A program made the position numbers and the translations under genes. A DNA stretch of 64,000 bases from Pseudomonas putida (GTDB lineage Bacteria; Pseudomonadota; Gammaproteobacteria; Pseudomonadales; Pseudomonadaceae), in the NCBI RefSeq assembly GCF_002906855.1, contig NZ_MINI01000038.1, positions 1,984,001 to 2,048,000 on the forward strand, written 5' to 3'. The first letter of the stretch is position 1. Each line of letters starts with the position of its first letter. The notes beneath the pieces were generated by a model, which did no database searches, had not been told where the DNA came from, and was given only the letters and a program-made list of their open reading frames with translations. Positions 52,820 to 62,159 of this stretch are shown here, piece after piece.

Positions 52820-53746
52820 TCAGGCTTTTTCAGCCATCAACTTCTCGAGCTTTTCCTGATCGCGGGCAAACTGGCGAATGCCTTCAGCCAGTTTCTCGGT
52901 GCCCATGGCATCTTCGTTCATCGCCCAGCGGAACTGGCTTTCGTTCAGCACCTGCTTGGCCTCACCGGCATTGCCCGGCTTGAGAATCCGCGGCAGCTCG
53001 CCCTGGTCACTGCCCAGCTTGTCCAGCAGGTCCGGGCTGATGGTCAGGCGATCGCAGCCGGCCAGCTGTTCGATCTGGCCGAGATTGCGGAAGCTCGCGC
53101 CCATGACCACGGTGTCGTAGCCATTGGTCTTGTAATAGTTGTAGATGCGCGTGACCGACTGCACACCCGGGTCTTCGGCGCCGACGTAGTCCTGGCCGGT
53201 GCTTTTCTTGTACCAGTCGTAGATACGGCCCACGAACGGCGATATCAGGAACACGCCAGCGTCGGCGCAGGCCTGGGCCTGGGCGAAGGAGAACAGCAGG
53301 GTCAGGTTTGTCTGAATGCCTTCCTTTTCCAGCTTTTCGGCGGCGCGGATGCCTTCCCAGGTGGAGGCCAGCTTGATCAGCACGCGGTCTTTCGATACCC
53401 CGGCGGCTTCGTACAGGCCGATCAGCTGACGTGCCTTGTTCAGCAGCGCCGGCTCATCGAACGACAGGCGCGCATCCACCTCGGTGGAAATTCGCCCCGG
53501 AATGACCTTGAGAATGCCCGCGCCCACGGCCACGGCGAACTTGTCGCAGGCCAGGTCGACATTGCCCTTGGCATCGGCCTTCACCTGCTTGAGCAGCTCG
53601 GCATAGCCCGGCATGGCGGCGGCCTTGAGCAGCAGCGACGGGTTGGTGGTGGCATCGACCGGCTTGAGGCGGGTGATGGCATCCAGGTCCCCGGTGTCGG
53701 CAACCACGGTGGTGAACTGCTTGAGTTGTTCCAGCTTGGAGGTCAT
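52820..53746 (-). CDS. tal: Transaldolase (TalB type)
   Basis: 308-aa pentose-phosphate enzyme transferring dihydroxyacetone. The N terminus TSKLEQLKQFTTVVADTGD and DATTNPSLLLKAA are diagnostic. The Schiff-base lysine is Lys125 in RVLIKLASTWEG. The start is set by family length (317 in E. coli TalB) and the MTSKLEQLK motif; the ribosome site is weak. Confidence 0.96.
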   Translation of the reverse strand: MTSKLEQLKQFTTVVADTGDLDAITRLKPVDATTNPSLLLKAAAMPGYAELLKQVKADAKGNVDLACDKFAVAVGAGILKVIPGRISTEVDARLSFDEPALLNKARQLIGLYEAAGVSKDRVLIKLASTWEGIRAAEKLEKEGIQTNLTLLFSFAQAQACADAGVFLISPFVGRIYDWYKKSTGQDYVGAEDPGVQSVTRIYNYYKTNGYDTVVMGASFRNLGQIEQLAGCDRLTISPDLLDKLGSDQGELPRILKPGNAGEAKQVLNESQFRWAMNEDAMGTEKLAEGIRQFARDQEKLEKLMAEKA

Positions 53747-53895
53747 GGGCGTGCTCTGTCCTGTGCATTTACTCGACATTACCCGAGGCCCGACGGGCGC
53801 TCAAGAGGCCAGTGGGGCAGGGCAGAATTGCCGAAGGTGATGATTCGAGTCAGCAGCTGGCGCGAGGTTCCCTGAGGGCTCGCCTTGAGTGTTTT

Positions 53896-53947
53896 AGCGC
53901 CTGTGGGATCGAGCGCCGCCCGCGCGGCGCTCGATCCCACAGGCGCT
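53896..53947. repeat. Perfect 24-bp palindrome between tal and dusA
   Basis: 53896-53919 and 53924-53947 are exact reverse complements (arm starts AGCGCCTGTGGGATCGAGCG) with a 4-nt loop. It is unlike the REP family elsewhere in the window. It lies upstream of tal and downstream of dusA. Confidence 0.9.
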
Positions 53948-53993
53948 GAAGATATTGTGGCAAGCACCTGTCAGACTCGCCGCAACCCCAACC

Positions 53994-55013
<1,020 letters not shown>

Positions 55014-55020
55014 CGTGTTT

Positions 55021-55101
55021 CGTACCGATTTTCGGGGGTTTTGGGGCGTTTTTACCAAGCGCTTGTTGCAATGTACCAATCGAATCAGGACGTGTACCAA
55101 T
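55021..55101. repeat. Direct repeats (TGTACCAAT) with 21-bp period before the integrase
   Basis: TTTACCAAG at 55051, TGTACCAAT at 55072 and TGTACCAAT at 55093 begin exactly 21 bp apart; a weaker copy CGTACCGAT lies at 55021. The last ends 5 nt before the integrase ATG. The spacing of two helical turns suggests arm-type integrase sites or a regulator array. Confidence 0.75.
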
Positions 55102-55105
55102 TCTC

Positions 55106-56227
55106 ATGGCAACGATCAGACCCCGCAAGAAGGCCGACGGCGCCATCAGCTACACAGCTCAGATCCGCATCAACCGCGATAAGGTGACAGTCTACCAAGA
55201 GAGCCAGACGTTCGCCCGCAAACAGGCGGCGGTGGCCTGGGCGAAGCGACGGGAAACCGAGTTGGCGGAGCCTGGTGCAATCGAGCGGGCCAGCCGGGTA
55301 GGGCACACGGTCAAGCAGATGATCGACCGCTACCTAGTCGAGGCCGAGAAAGCCCGGCCGTTGGGCGATACGAAGCGCCGCACGTTGAATGCCATCAAGA
55401 ACAGCTACCTGGGGGAGAAGGTGGATTCTGACCTCACCCAGCAGGTGCTGGTGGACTATGCGCTGTGGCGCATGAGTCCTGAAGGTGGAGGCATTAAACC
55501 GCAGACTGCCGGCAATGACCTGGCGCACCTGGGGTCGGTGCTGTCCCTCGCCAGGGCGGCGTGGGGGTATGAGATTGACGCGCAAGCAATGCCAGATGCG
55601 CGTCTGGTGCTGAAGAAGTTCGGCTACAACCTGAAGAGCCGAGAGCGGGATCGGCGTCCTACGCTCGATGAGATCGATAAGGTGATGGAGCACTTCTTCG
55701 AGATGTTGCAGCGGCGTCCGAGCGTCATCCACATGCCCAAGGTAGTAGCGTTCGCGATTTTTTCGACCCGCCGAATGGACGAGATCACACGCATACGGTG
55801 GGAAGATCTCGATGAGCACCGGCAGGCAGTGAAGGTGCGGGACATGAAAAACCCCGGTCAGAAGATCGGCAACGATGTCTGGTGTTACTTGCCGGATGAA
55901 GCGTGGATCATCGTGCAGAGCATGCCCAGAGAATGTCGCGAGATATTTCCTTACAACACGGATTCAATCGGTACAGCCTGGTCGAAGGCATGCAAGATGA
56001 AAGGGATAGAGGATCTGCACTTCCACGACTTGCGTCACGAAGGGGTGAGTCGGTTGTTTGAAATGGACTGGGACATACCGAGGGTCTCAAGTGTATCTGG
56101 TCACCGTGATTGGAACTCGCTGCGGCGGTATACCCATTTGCGTGGGCGAGGTGATGGGTATAAAGGCTGGAAGTGGATGGATCAGATCATTCAGGCACCG
56201 GTTAAACTCGGCGCCCGGGCGGAGTAG
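55106..56227 (+). CDS. int: dusA-type tyrosine recombinase/integrase
   Basis: 373 aa. N-terminal arm-binding domain (MATIRPRKKADGAISYTAQIRINRD), core-binding domain about 65-165, catalytic domain from about 180. Catalytic residues are Arg222/223 (FSTRRMDEITRIRW), His307 and Arg310 (HDLRHEG), His333 (SGHRDW) and nucleophile Tyr342 (RRYTHLR), so it should be active. The ATG lies 93 nt from the dusA start, divergent, which is the arrangement of the known dusA-associated integrase family. Confidence 0.93.
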   Translation: MATIRPRKKADGAISYTAQIRINRDKVTVYQESQTFARKQAAVAWAKRRETELAEPGAIERASRVGHTVKQMIDRYLVEAEKARPLGDTKRRTLNAIKNSYLGEKVDSDLTQQVLVDYALWRMSPEGGGIKPQTAGNDLAHLGSVLSLARAAWGYEIDAQAMPDARLVLKKFGYNLKSRERDRRPTLDEIDKVMEHFFEMLQRRPSVIHMPKVVAFAIFSTRRMDEITRIRWEDLDEHRQAVKVRDMKNPGQKIGNDVWCYLPDEAWIIVQSMPRECREIFPYNTDSIGTAWSKACKMKGIEDLHFHDLRHEGVSRLFEMDWDIPRVSSVSGHRDWNSLRRYTHLRGRGDGYKGWKWMDQIIQAPVKLGARAE

Positions 56228-56364
56228 GCGGGTGGGTAACGATGCTACCTATATAAGCGCTTACTAGTGGTAGGCATCGGCTTTGGGTCGATTGCGGTCA
56301 GTCGAGTACGGCTGCTTTCGACCCATAGCGGACATCGCCAGAATGCCCGCCATGGCCAACAACG

Positions 56365-56925
56365 CTACTTCGGCATCAACACCGTATCGACCACATGAAT
56401 CACGCCATTGGCCTGCATCACATCGGCGATGGTGACCGCGGCCTTACCACCTTTGGCGTCCATCACCCAAAGCTGGCTGCCATGTAGCATGACGGTTAGA
56501 GGTTCACCCTGGACGGTTTTCAGCATGATCTTGCCGCCGTGTGCCTTGGCCTCGGTCATCAATTGCTTGGCAGTGAGGGTGCCGGACACAACGTGGTAGG
56601 TCAGTATCTTGGTCAGATCCGCTTTGTGCTCAGGTTTTACCAAGGTGTCGACTGTACCGGCAGGTAGCTTGGCGAAGGCTTCGTTGGTCGGTGCAAAGAC
56701 AGTGAAAGGACCTTTACTGTTGAGGGTGTCCACCAGACTCGCTGCTTTGACAGCCGCCACCAACGTGGTGTGGTCTTTGGAGTTCACCGCGTTTTCGACA
56801 ATGGTCTTGTTGGGGTACATCGGCGCACCGCCGACCATAAGCGGGCTGGCGGCGAAGCTAGGGGATGCCGTCAGGCAAAGGGCGACTAGGCAGGTCGCGG
56901 TAACACGTTGAACAAAGGTAAGCAT
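56365..56925 (-). CDS. Secreted fasciclin-domain protein
   Basis: 186 aa with a signal peptide (about 1-25, SPSFA). One FAS1 domain with NKTIVENAVNSKDHTTLVAAVKAASLVDTL, GPFTVFAPTNEAFAKLP and the H-box LTYHVVSGTL, ending GVIHVVDTVLMPK. FAS1 proteins act in adhesion or envelope stress; in mycobacteria two FAS1 proteins (MPT70/83) are SigK targets. It lies 73 nt downstream of a SigK-like sigma/anti-sigma pair with its own promoter motif. GGAG precedes the ATG. Confidence 0.92.
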   Translation of the reverse strand: MLTFVQRVTATCLVALCLTASPSFAASPLMVGGAPMYPNKTIVENAVNSKDHTTLVAAVKAASLVDTLNSKGPFTVFAPTNEAFAKLPAGTVDTLVKPEHKADLTKILTYHVVSGTLTAKQLMTEAKAHGGKIMLKTVQGEPLTVMLHGSQLWVMDAKGGKAAVTIADVMQANGVIHVVDTVLMPK

Positions 56926-56968
56926 GATGCGTCTCCTCGATTCTTTGGCCTTCGGATGAAGGTGAGGA

Positions 56969-56997
56969 ATATACGGAGCAGCAACCCCAACGGATGC
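56969..56997 (-). promoter_or_regulatory. Candidate ECF promoter of the fasciclin gene
   Basis: On the minus strand GCATCC (56997-56992), 17-nt spacer, GTATAT (56974-56969), 44 nt before the start codon. The same -35 and spacing occur before the DUF3455 gene at 58368. Confidence 0.6.
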
Positions 56998-56998
56998 A

Positions 56999-57703
56999 TC
57001 ACAACGACGATATTTTTCCTTGAGCGATGACCGGCCCGGTCGGCAGCCCGGTCGGCGAGCCTTTCAGAGGCTCCAGAGATACCGCCAGCACCGCACCGTC
57101 GGTGAGTGCTCCAGCAAGCTCCGAAGGCACGGTCAGTGCGGTGGCTGCATTGGCCGCCAAGAGACCGAGCGAACGTGGCGTGCCATCGCCGCCGATCACC
57201 CAGGCTTGGGCAGTGCGGTATCGCCAGGTGCTGGTTCGGGTGGGGACGAACAGCACGCTGGTGCCACCGGTTTGAACCGTCGCGGCGAAAAGTGTAACCC
57301 CGTCGCTCTGCTCCAGCCGGGCAAGCATTGCAGGCGGCGTTGGGTGTGGCGGCTGTACGAGCGTGATAACGCTTGCGAGCAGGCAGGCCGCCAGAGCCGC
57401 CGAAGTCCAGCGCCAGAACCCGAGGCTGCGCCACCAAACCGGTCGTTCGCGCTGCGGCTGGCCGATTACTGGGAACAGTTTCGCCTCGATCGCCTGCCAG
57501 ACATGCGCTGGCGGGCTGACCTCGGGCAGTCGATCAAGCCAGCACGCAAAGTGAGACTGCCATGCTGCAATTGCCGCCTGAGCATTGGGGTCCCGTGCAG
57601 CCATGGCCTCGACCTGGGCGCGGTCCTCGGCGCTGAGCACGCCCAGCACGTATTCGGCGATCAACTGATCGCGTTCGTCGGATGGCACACCTTGCTCGTT
57701 CAT
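56999..57703 (-). CDS. RskA-like anti-sigma factor
   Basis: 234 aa. N-terminal cytoplasmic sigma-binding helices (ERDQLIAEYVLGVLSAEDRAQVEAMAARDP), one TM at about 99-117, periplasmic RskA domain ending GSPTGLPTGPV. It should hold the co-encoded sigma factor at the membrane until regulated proteolysis. Coupled to the sigma gene by an ATGA overlap. The longer ORF to 57931 is antisense-like extension and is rejected. Paralogous to the protein at 59628. Confidence 0.9.
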   Translation of the reverse strand: MNEQGVPSDERDQLIAEYVLGVLSAEDRAQVEAMAARDPNAQAAIAAWQSHFACWLDRLPEVSPPAHVWQAIEAKLFPVIGQPQRERPVWWRSLGFWRWTSAALAACLLASVITLVQPPHPTPPAMLARLEQSDGVTLFAATVQTGGTSVLFVPTRTSTWRYRTAQAWVIGGDGTPRSLGLLAANAATALTVPSELAGALTDGAVLAVSLEPLKGSPTGLPTGPVIAQGKISSL

Positions 57704-58299
57704 AGGCCCAGGCACCCACGCAAGACCAGCAGCCCCCGACGGATACAGCTTTTCATGGTGCCCAGCGGGATACTGTGGCGTTCGGCCAGTTCGGCATACG
57801 AGCAGCCCTCGAAGAATGCCACGCGGATATAGCGTTGCTGATCCTCCGCCAGCGTTGCCAGGCAGCGATCGATCGCATTGCCCTGGCGTTCGCGCTCGAT
57901 GCTGTCGATGACCGTGTCCTTGGCAGCCCATTGCGTGGCGGCTTCAAGTGGCTCGTGTACACGCCGGGCGCGGCGCCGGTCGATGGCCTTGTGCCGAGTG
58001 ATGGTCGCAAGCCATGTGTAGGCGCTGGCGAGCCCGGGGTCGAAACTGGAAGCCTTGAGCCAGATACTGGTGTAGGCCTCCTGCAGTACCTCTTCTGCCT
58101 CGGCGCGGTTGCCCAGGTAGTACAGGCAGATCCCGAACAGTCGGGCCGAAGTGGCGCAGTACAAGGTTTCGAAGGCCAGGCGGTTACCGCTGCCGCACGC
58201 CTGCAGTAGCACATCCTGTGCCTGGACCTCGGGTTCCCGTGGGGCGGACTCCGCAGTGTTCGGTCTGATAGGCAAAGTGGGCGGTCTCCTGCGATGCAT
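57700..58299 (-). CDS. ECF sigma factor, SigK-like
   Basis: Up to 199 aa. Sigma-70 region 2 (FETLYCATSARLFGICLYYLGNRAEAEEVLQEAYTSIWLKASSFD) and region 4 (DQQRYIRVAFFEGCSYAELAERHSIPLGTMKSCIRRGLLVLRGCL). The first 17 or so residues may be untranslated: an in-frame TTG behind GGAG gives MPIRPNTAES. It heads the unit sigma, anti-sigma, fasciclin and is divergent from the DUF3455 unit. Confidence 0.9.
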   Translation of the reverse strand: MHRRRPPTLPIRPNTAESAPREPEVQAQDVLLQACGSGNRLAFETLYCATSARLFGICLYYLGNRAEAEEVLQEAYTSIWLKASSFDPGLASAYTWLATITRHKAIDRRRARRVHEPLEAATQWAAKDTVIDSIERERQGNAIDRCLATLAEDQQRYIRVAFFEGCSYAELAERHSIPLGTMKSCIRRGLLVLRGCLGL

Positions 58300-58367
58300 T
58301 CATTCACTCTAGCCTGCTTTGCAGGCGCTGCTCGGGTGGCCATGGCGCAGCTTTTTTTCCATCCGGT

Positions 58368-58396
58368 GCATCCAGTTCGACCGTTGGCGGGTATTG
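58368..58396 (+). promoter_or_regulatory. Candidate ECF promoter of the DUF3455 unit
   Basis: GCATCC at 58368-58373, 17-nt spacer, GTATTG at 58391-58396, 55 nt before the start codon. An overlapping CCATCC-N16-CCGTTG reading also resembles the mycobacterial SigK motif (CCATCC-N16-CCGAAT). Confidence 0.6.
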
Positions 58397-58451
58397 CTGA
58401 ATGGGCAGCCTTGTGACTGCCCAACCAAATGACCTGTAAGGAGCACTACCC

Positions 58452-58979
58452 ATGAGCCTCAAACACTCCGCCTGTCTGCTCGCCTGCTGCCTCGCCCTGG
58501 CGGTGCAACCCGCTCACGCCCAATCCACAGTGCCAGATTCGGTCAAGGTGCCCGATGGCCATCGCGTCTTACTCGAGACCGTCGGCGTCGGCGAAATCAC
58601 CTACGAGTGCCGCGACAAGGCCAACACTCCTGGCCAAACCGAATGGACCTTCGTCGGCCCCAAGGCCGTGCTCAATGACCGTGCAGGCAAACAGGTGGGC
58701 GACTACTTCGGCCCCCCCGCCACCTGGCAAGCCAAGGATGGTTCGAAAGTCACCGGTACCCAGCTGGCGGTGTCACCCGCAGACAAAGGAGCCATACCCT
58801 ATCAACTGGTCAAGGCCAACCCGGCCGAAGGCAAAGGCGCCATGCAAGGGGTCAGCTATATCCAGCGCCTGGCCACCCGCGGCGGCGTGGCACCGGCAAG
58901 CGACTGCACAGCGCAGAACAAAGGTACCAAGCAGGTCGTCCAGTACCAGGCCGACTATGTGTTCTGGACAGCCAAGTAA
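58452..58979 (+). CDS. Secreted DUF3455 protein
   Basis: 175 aa with a signal peptide (MSLKHSACLLACCLALAVQPAHA, about 23). DUF3455 pattern: VPDGHRVLLETVGVGEITYECRDKAN, then GDYFGPPATWQAKDGSKVTGTQ and ASDCTAQNKGTKQVVQYQADYVFW. Cys residues at the two ends may pair. Function unknown; it precedes a sigma/anti-sigma pair on the same strand and has an ECF-type promoter motif, so it is a likely target of one of the two sigma factors. AAGGAG upstream of the ATG. Confidence 0.88.
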   Translation: MSLKHSACLLACCLALAVQPAHAQSTVPDSVKVPDGHRVLLETVGVGEITYECRDKANTPGQTEWTFVGPKAVLNDRAGKQVGDYFGPPATWQAKDGSKVTGTQLAVSPADKGAIPYQLVKANPAEGKGAMQGVSYIQRLATRGGVAPASDCTAQNKGTKQVVQYQADYVFWTAK

Positions 58980-59082
58980 GACGCACTTGAGCAGACACCT
59001 TGCAATCGTTCATCTACGCTCGTTGGCAAGCCCCCGGCTGGATGGCCGGGGTACCTTGCATGACACAAGGAAGCTGCACACG

Positions 59083-59631
59083 TTGAATTCGCCTGTCGCC
59101 CCCTTCGACTTCCACCGCTGCCTGGAGGCCTGCGCACAGGGCGATCGGCGTGCCCTGCAGGCGCTTTACGACCACGAAGGCGCACGCCTGCTGGGCGTTG
59201 CTCGGCGCATCGCGCGTGACGACGCCAGCGCAGAAGATATCGTCCACGACGCGTTTATCCGCATCTGGACCCGCGCCGCTAGCTTCGACCCGGCGCGCGG
59301 CTCGGCACGCGGCTGGATCTACAGTATCACCCGCCACCTGGCATTGAATTCGATCCGCGATTCCCGCCGCGAAACGGTGCTGGACGAAGCCGATATGGAT
59401 ACGACGCCCACATTGCACGGGGGATTCGATGACATTGACCTCTGGTCAGGGTCGGCGAAGATCTACCGTTGCCTCGAAAAACTGCAGCCTGCACCGCAGC
59501 GTTGCATCCTGCACGCCTATGTGGACGGCTGCAGCCACGCCGAAATCGCTGGGCTTCTGGGGGCGCCCTTGGGCACCGTCAAAGCCTGGATCAAGCGCAG
59601 CCTCAAGGCATTACGGGAGTGCCTGGAATGA
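59083..59631 (+). CDS. ECF sigma factor, SigK-like (second copy)
   Basis: 182 aa from a TTG start with AAGGAAG upstream. Region 2: LQALYDHEGARLLGVARRIARDDASAEDIVHDAFIRIW; region 4: RCILHAYVDGCSHAEIAGLLGAPLGTVKAWIKRSLKALRECLE. The open frame begins far upstream at 58555 inside the DUF3455 gene, but sigma similarity starts after the TTG. It overlaps the anti-sigma gene in an ATGA. Diverged paralogue of the sigma factor at 57700. Confidence 0.9.
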   Translation: MNSPVAPFDFHRCLEACAQGDRRALQALYDHEGARLLGVARRIARDDASAEDIVHDAFIRIWTRAASFDPARGSARGWIYSITRHLALNSIRDSRRETVLDEADMDTTPTLHGGFDDIDLWSGSAKIYRCLEKLQPAPQRCILHAYVDGCSHAEIAGLLGAPLGTVKAWIKRSLKALRECLE

Positions 59632-60326
59632 AGCCGGATACTGCCGAGGAACTGGACAGCCTCGCCGGCGAGTTTGTGCTGGGAACCCTGTCGCCACAGC
59701 AACATGCCACAGTGATTGAGCGCCTGGGCAGCGATCCGGCTTTGCGCGCCGCCGTGGATACCTGGGAGGCACGTTTGCTGGAGCTGACCGCGCTGGCTGC
59801 GCCGCAACCAGCAAGCGCTCGCCTGTGGGGCCGTATCCAGCGCAGCCTGAGTGAACTGGCCGCACCCGCCGTACAACAGCGAGTCAAATGGTGGCGACGC
59901 CTCGGCCTTTGGCAAGGGCTGAGTGCTGCGGGGCTGGCTGCAAGCGCGGCCCTAGCGTTTACATTGCTTACTGCGCCCCCGCCCACCACTCAATTCGTGG
60001 TGGTACTGGTGGCACCCAGCAGCCAGACAGCCGGCTGGGTGATGCAGACCAGCGACAGCCGCATGATCGAGTTGATCCCGCTTGGCCTGGATGTTGTCCC
60101 CGAAGGCATGGCCCTTCAGTTCTGGACCAAGGGTGAACAGTGGCGCGCACCAGTTTCACTGGGCCTGGTCAAGCCCGGAGAGCCCTATCGTGTTCCGCTA
60201 CAGAGCCTACCACCGCTGGAGGCCAACCAGTTGTTCGAGCTTACACTGGAGAAATCCAGCGGTTCACCTACCGGGCTGCCGACGGGGCCGGTTAAGTTCA
60301 TTGGCCGCGCGGTAAAAGTGATTTGA
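59628..60326 (+). CDS. RskA-like anti-sigma factor (second copy)
   Basis: 232 aa. Cytoplasmic helices (AEELDSLAGEFVLGTLSPQQHATVIERLGSDP), one TM at about 97-115, periplasmic RskA domain with TAGWVMQTSDSRMIELIPLG and a C-terminal GSPTGLPTGPV identical to that of the first copy. GGAG before the overlapping ATG. Likely controls the sigma factor encoded just upstream. Confidence 0.9.
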   Translation: MKPDTAEELDSLAGEFVLGTLSPQQHATVIERLGSDPALRAAVDTWEARLLELTALAAPQPASARLWGRIQRSLSELAAPAVQQRVKWWRRLGLWQGLSAAGLAASAALAFTLLTAPPPTTQFVVVLVAPSSQTAGWVMQTSDSRMIELIPLGLDVVPEGMALQFWTKGEQWRAPVSLGLVKPGEPYRVPLQSLPPLEANQLFELTLEKSSGSPTGLPTGPVKFIGRAVKVI

Positions 60327-60458
60327 GCAAAAAGGTCTAGAACCACTGACCGCTTTGGGTCGTTAGCTGCCCTCGCCAAAGTCCGGTCCGGATTGATCGT
60401 CGACGATGTCGACGGCCACCGGCACCTGGCCAGGCGAGGTGCAATTTCCCGGTTATAG

Positions 60459-61607
60459 GGCATCACCAAGCTCTCGGACAAGCTGCCGGAAGTGGTGATG
60501 GGGCTGGGAGCCCTGGCGGCTGCGGTTGGGGCGTTGGGTTACCGGCGTGGAGGCAAGGCGGAGGCAGCTCAAGCCGATGTCGCTCTGCCCAAGACGGGTA
60601 TTCCGGTGGTAGATGTGGGCTTGGACGCACTGGGCAAGGTGCTTGGCGCCCCGGCCAGCAATGACGCCGGCCCAGTGGTTGGCAATGATCCGCAACGGGT
60701 GTTCGTGGTGAACGCGAACGCAATCGGCCGTGTTGGTGAGAGCAGCATCGGGGCGGGAACGGCAGAGCAACCTGGGAGCCGCCGTGCGCGTCGGCGTCGT
60801 CGTCGGGTTGCGGCCAAGTTGTCTCGGTCGCGGCCAAGCGTGCCAGCTCCTCGAGCAGTAGCCTCGGCTCCAGCTTCGGTTCCGGTGGCCCGTCCGCCAA
60901 AAGCGTTGGTACCCACGTTGACACTGGCGGAGCAACTGCCGAAACCTGCGGTTCAACTGCCTGTTCATGGCGCTCAGGCGCTGGCCGGTGCGGCTTCCCC
61001 TGAGCTTGGACGCCTGGGGCAGATGGTTCGTGGCGTGCGCGGTGTCACCCGGTACATCGGCAAACTGCCGGGTGGCAAGTTTGCGGACGCCATTCCCGGT
61101 GTGCTCGACACTGCAGTCAATGCTGAAACGCGTGACGAGAAGGCAGAAGGGTATGGCGGCGCGGCAGTCGGCATGGCCGGCGCCTGGGCAGGTGCTTCGG
61201 TGGGGGCTGCAATCGGTTCGGCTGTGCCAGTCATCGGTACCGCGATTGGCGGGGCGATTGGCATGGCCATCGGTGGTATCGGTGGCGAAGCGCTCGGCGG
61301 GTGGCTGAGTAAGAAACTGTTCGGGGAGGATAAGCCAGAGGCCGTGGCAGAGGCGCCTGAGCCAAAAGGCAAAGAGCAGCCCAGGGTAGTTACTGCAGAG
61401 AGCCCACCAGCAGCGCCCCTTGTGGCGATCAGCCCCGTGGTCGGTATGCCGGCACCGGTGCCTGTGGTGAAGGCGCCGCCGGCACCCGCACCTGCATCGG
61501 CGGTTTCACCATCACGGCCAAGCAAGTCCGCTGTAGGGATGCCACCACCGGTGGCTGCAGTTCAAAAATCGGTAACGGTCGAGACGGCTACCTACAGGAG
61601 ATGGACG
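60459..61607 (+). pseudogene. C-terminal remnant of a phage tail tape-measure protein
   Basis: The frame opens after a stop at 60456 and runs without a stop into the endolysin. It encodes KLSDKLPEVVMGLGALAAAVGAL, an Arg-rich and Pro/Ala-rich linker, and then a Gly/Ala-rich segment (about 61130-61310: DEKAEGYGGAAVGMAGAWAG..., GGWLSKKLFGE) typical of the C terminus of P2-like and R-pyocin tape-measure proteins. The several-hundred-residue coiled-coil body is missing. GTG or ATG codons at 60492-60498 could start translation. Best read as a deletion remnant. Confidence 0.7.
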
Positions 61608-62159
61608 ATGCCTATCAACGAGAAACAGCTGCTGCAGATCCTCCCGAACGCCGGCCGCAAAGCCGGCGTTTTTGTTCCCGGCCTCAACGCCACCATGGGC
61701 AAGTTCGCCATCATCACGCGCCTGCGCATGGCCGCGTTCCTCGCTCAGATCGGGCATGAGTCGGGCCAGCTGCAGTACGTGCGCGAGCTGGGCAATGACA
61801 AGTACCTGTCGAAGTACGACACCGGCCGCCTGGCAGAGCGCCTGGGCAATACGCCTGAGGCAGACGGTGATGGCCAGCTGTACTGCGGTCGCGGGCTCAT
61901 CCAGGTGACGGGCAAGTTCAACTATCAGGCCTGCAGCGAGGCCCTGTTCGGGGACAGCCGGTTGCTCAATACCCCCGAGCTGCTCGAGCAGCCGGTCTAC
62001 GCGTCGATGTCGGCCGGCTGGTTCTGGCAGAAAGAAGGCCTGAACAGCTTGGCCGATAAGGGCGACATCCTGGCCATCACCAAGCGGATCAATGGCGGGA
62101 CCAATGGCCTTGATGAGCGCAAAGCGATCTACAAGCGGGCGCTCGAGGTGCTGCAGTGA
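61608..62159 (+). CDS. Phage endolysin, glycoside hydrolase family 19
   Basis: 183 aa from MPINEKQLLQILPNAG, with AGGAG 7 nt before the ATG. GH19 fold with catalytic Glu51 in AQIGHESGQL and Glu60 in YVRELGND; YCGRGLIQVTGKFNYQ and WFWQKEGLN follow. It hydrolyses peptidoglycan glycan strands at the end of the lytic cycle. No signal peptide, so it would need a holin, and none is seen. It overlaps the spanin gene by 4 nt. Confidence 0.92.
   Translation: MPINEKQLLQILPNAGRKAGVFVPGLNATMGKFAIITRLRMAAFLAQIGHESGQLQYVRELGNDKYLSKYDTGRLAERLGNTPEADGDGQLYCGRGLIQVTGKFNYQACSEALFGDSRLLNTPELLEQPVYASMSAGWFWQKEGLNSLADKGDILAITKRINGGTNGLDERKAIYKRALEVLQ

Noticed and set aside
55101..56364. Search for a tRNA gene as integration target
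   Set aside because: No tRNA fold seen; the integrase and position point to dusA as target.
57704..57931. N-terminal extension of the first anti-sigma factor
   Set aside because: It overlaps the sigma gene in another frame, whereas the ATGA-coupled start gives the expected protein length.
58555..59082. Extension of the second sigma factor into the DUF3455 gene
   Set aside because: It is an alternate frame of the DUF3455 CDS; a TTG with a ribosome site precedes the conserved sigma region.
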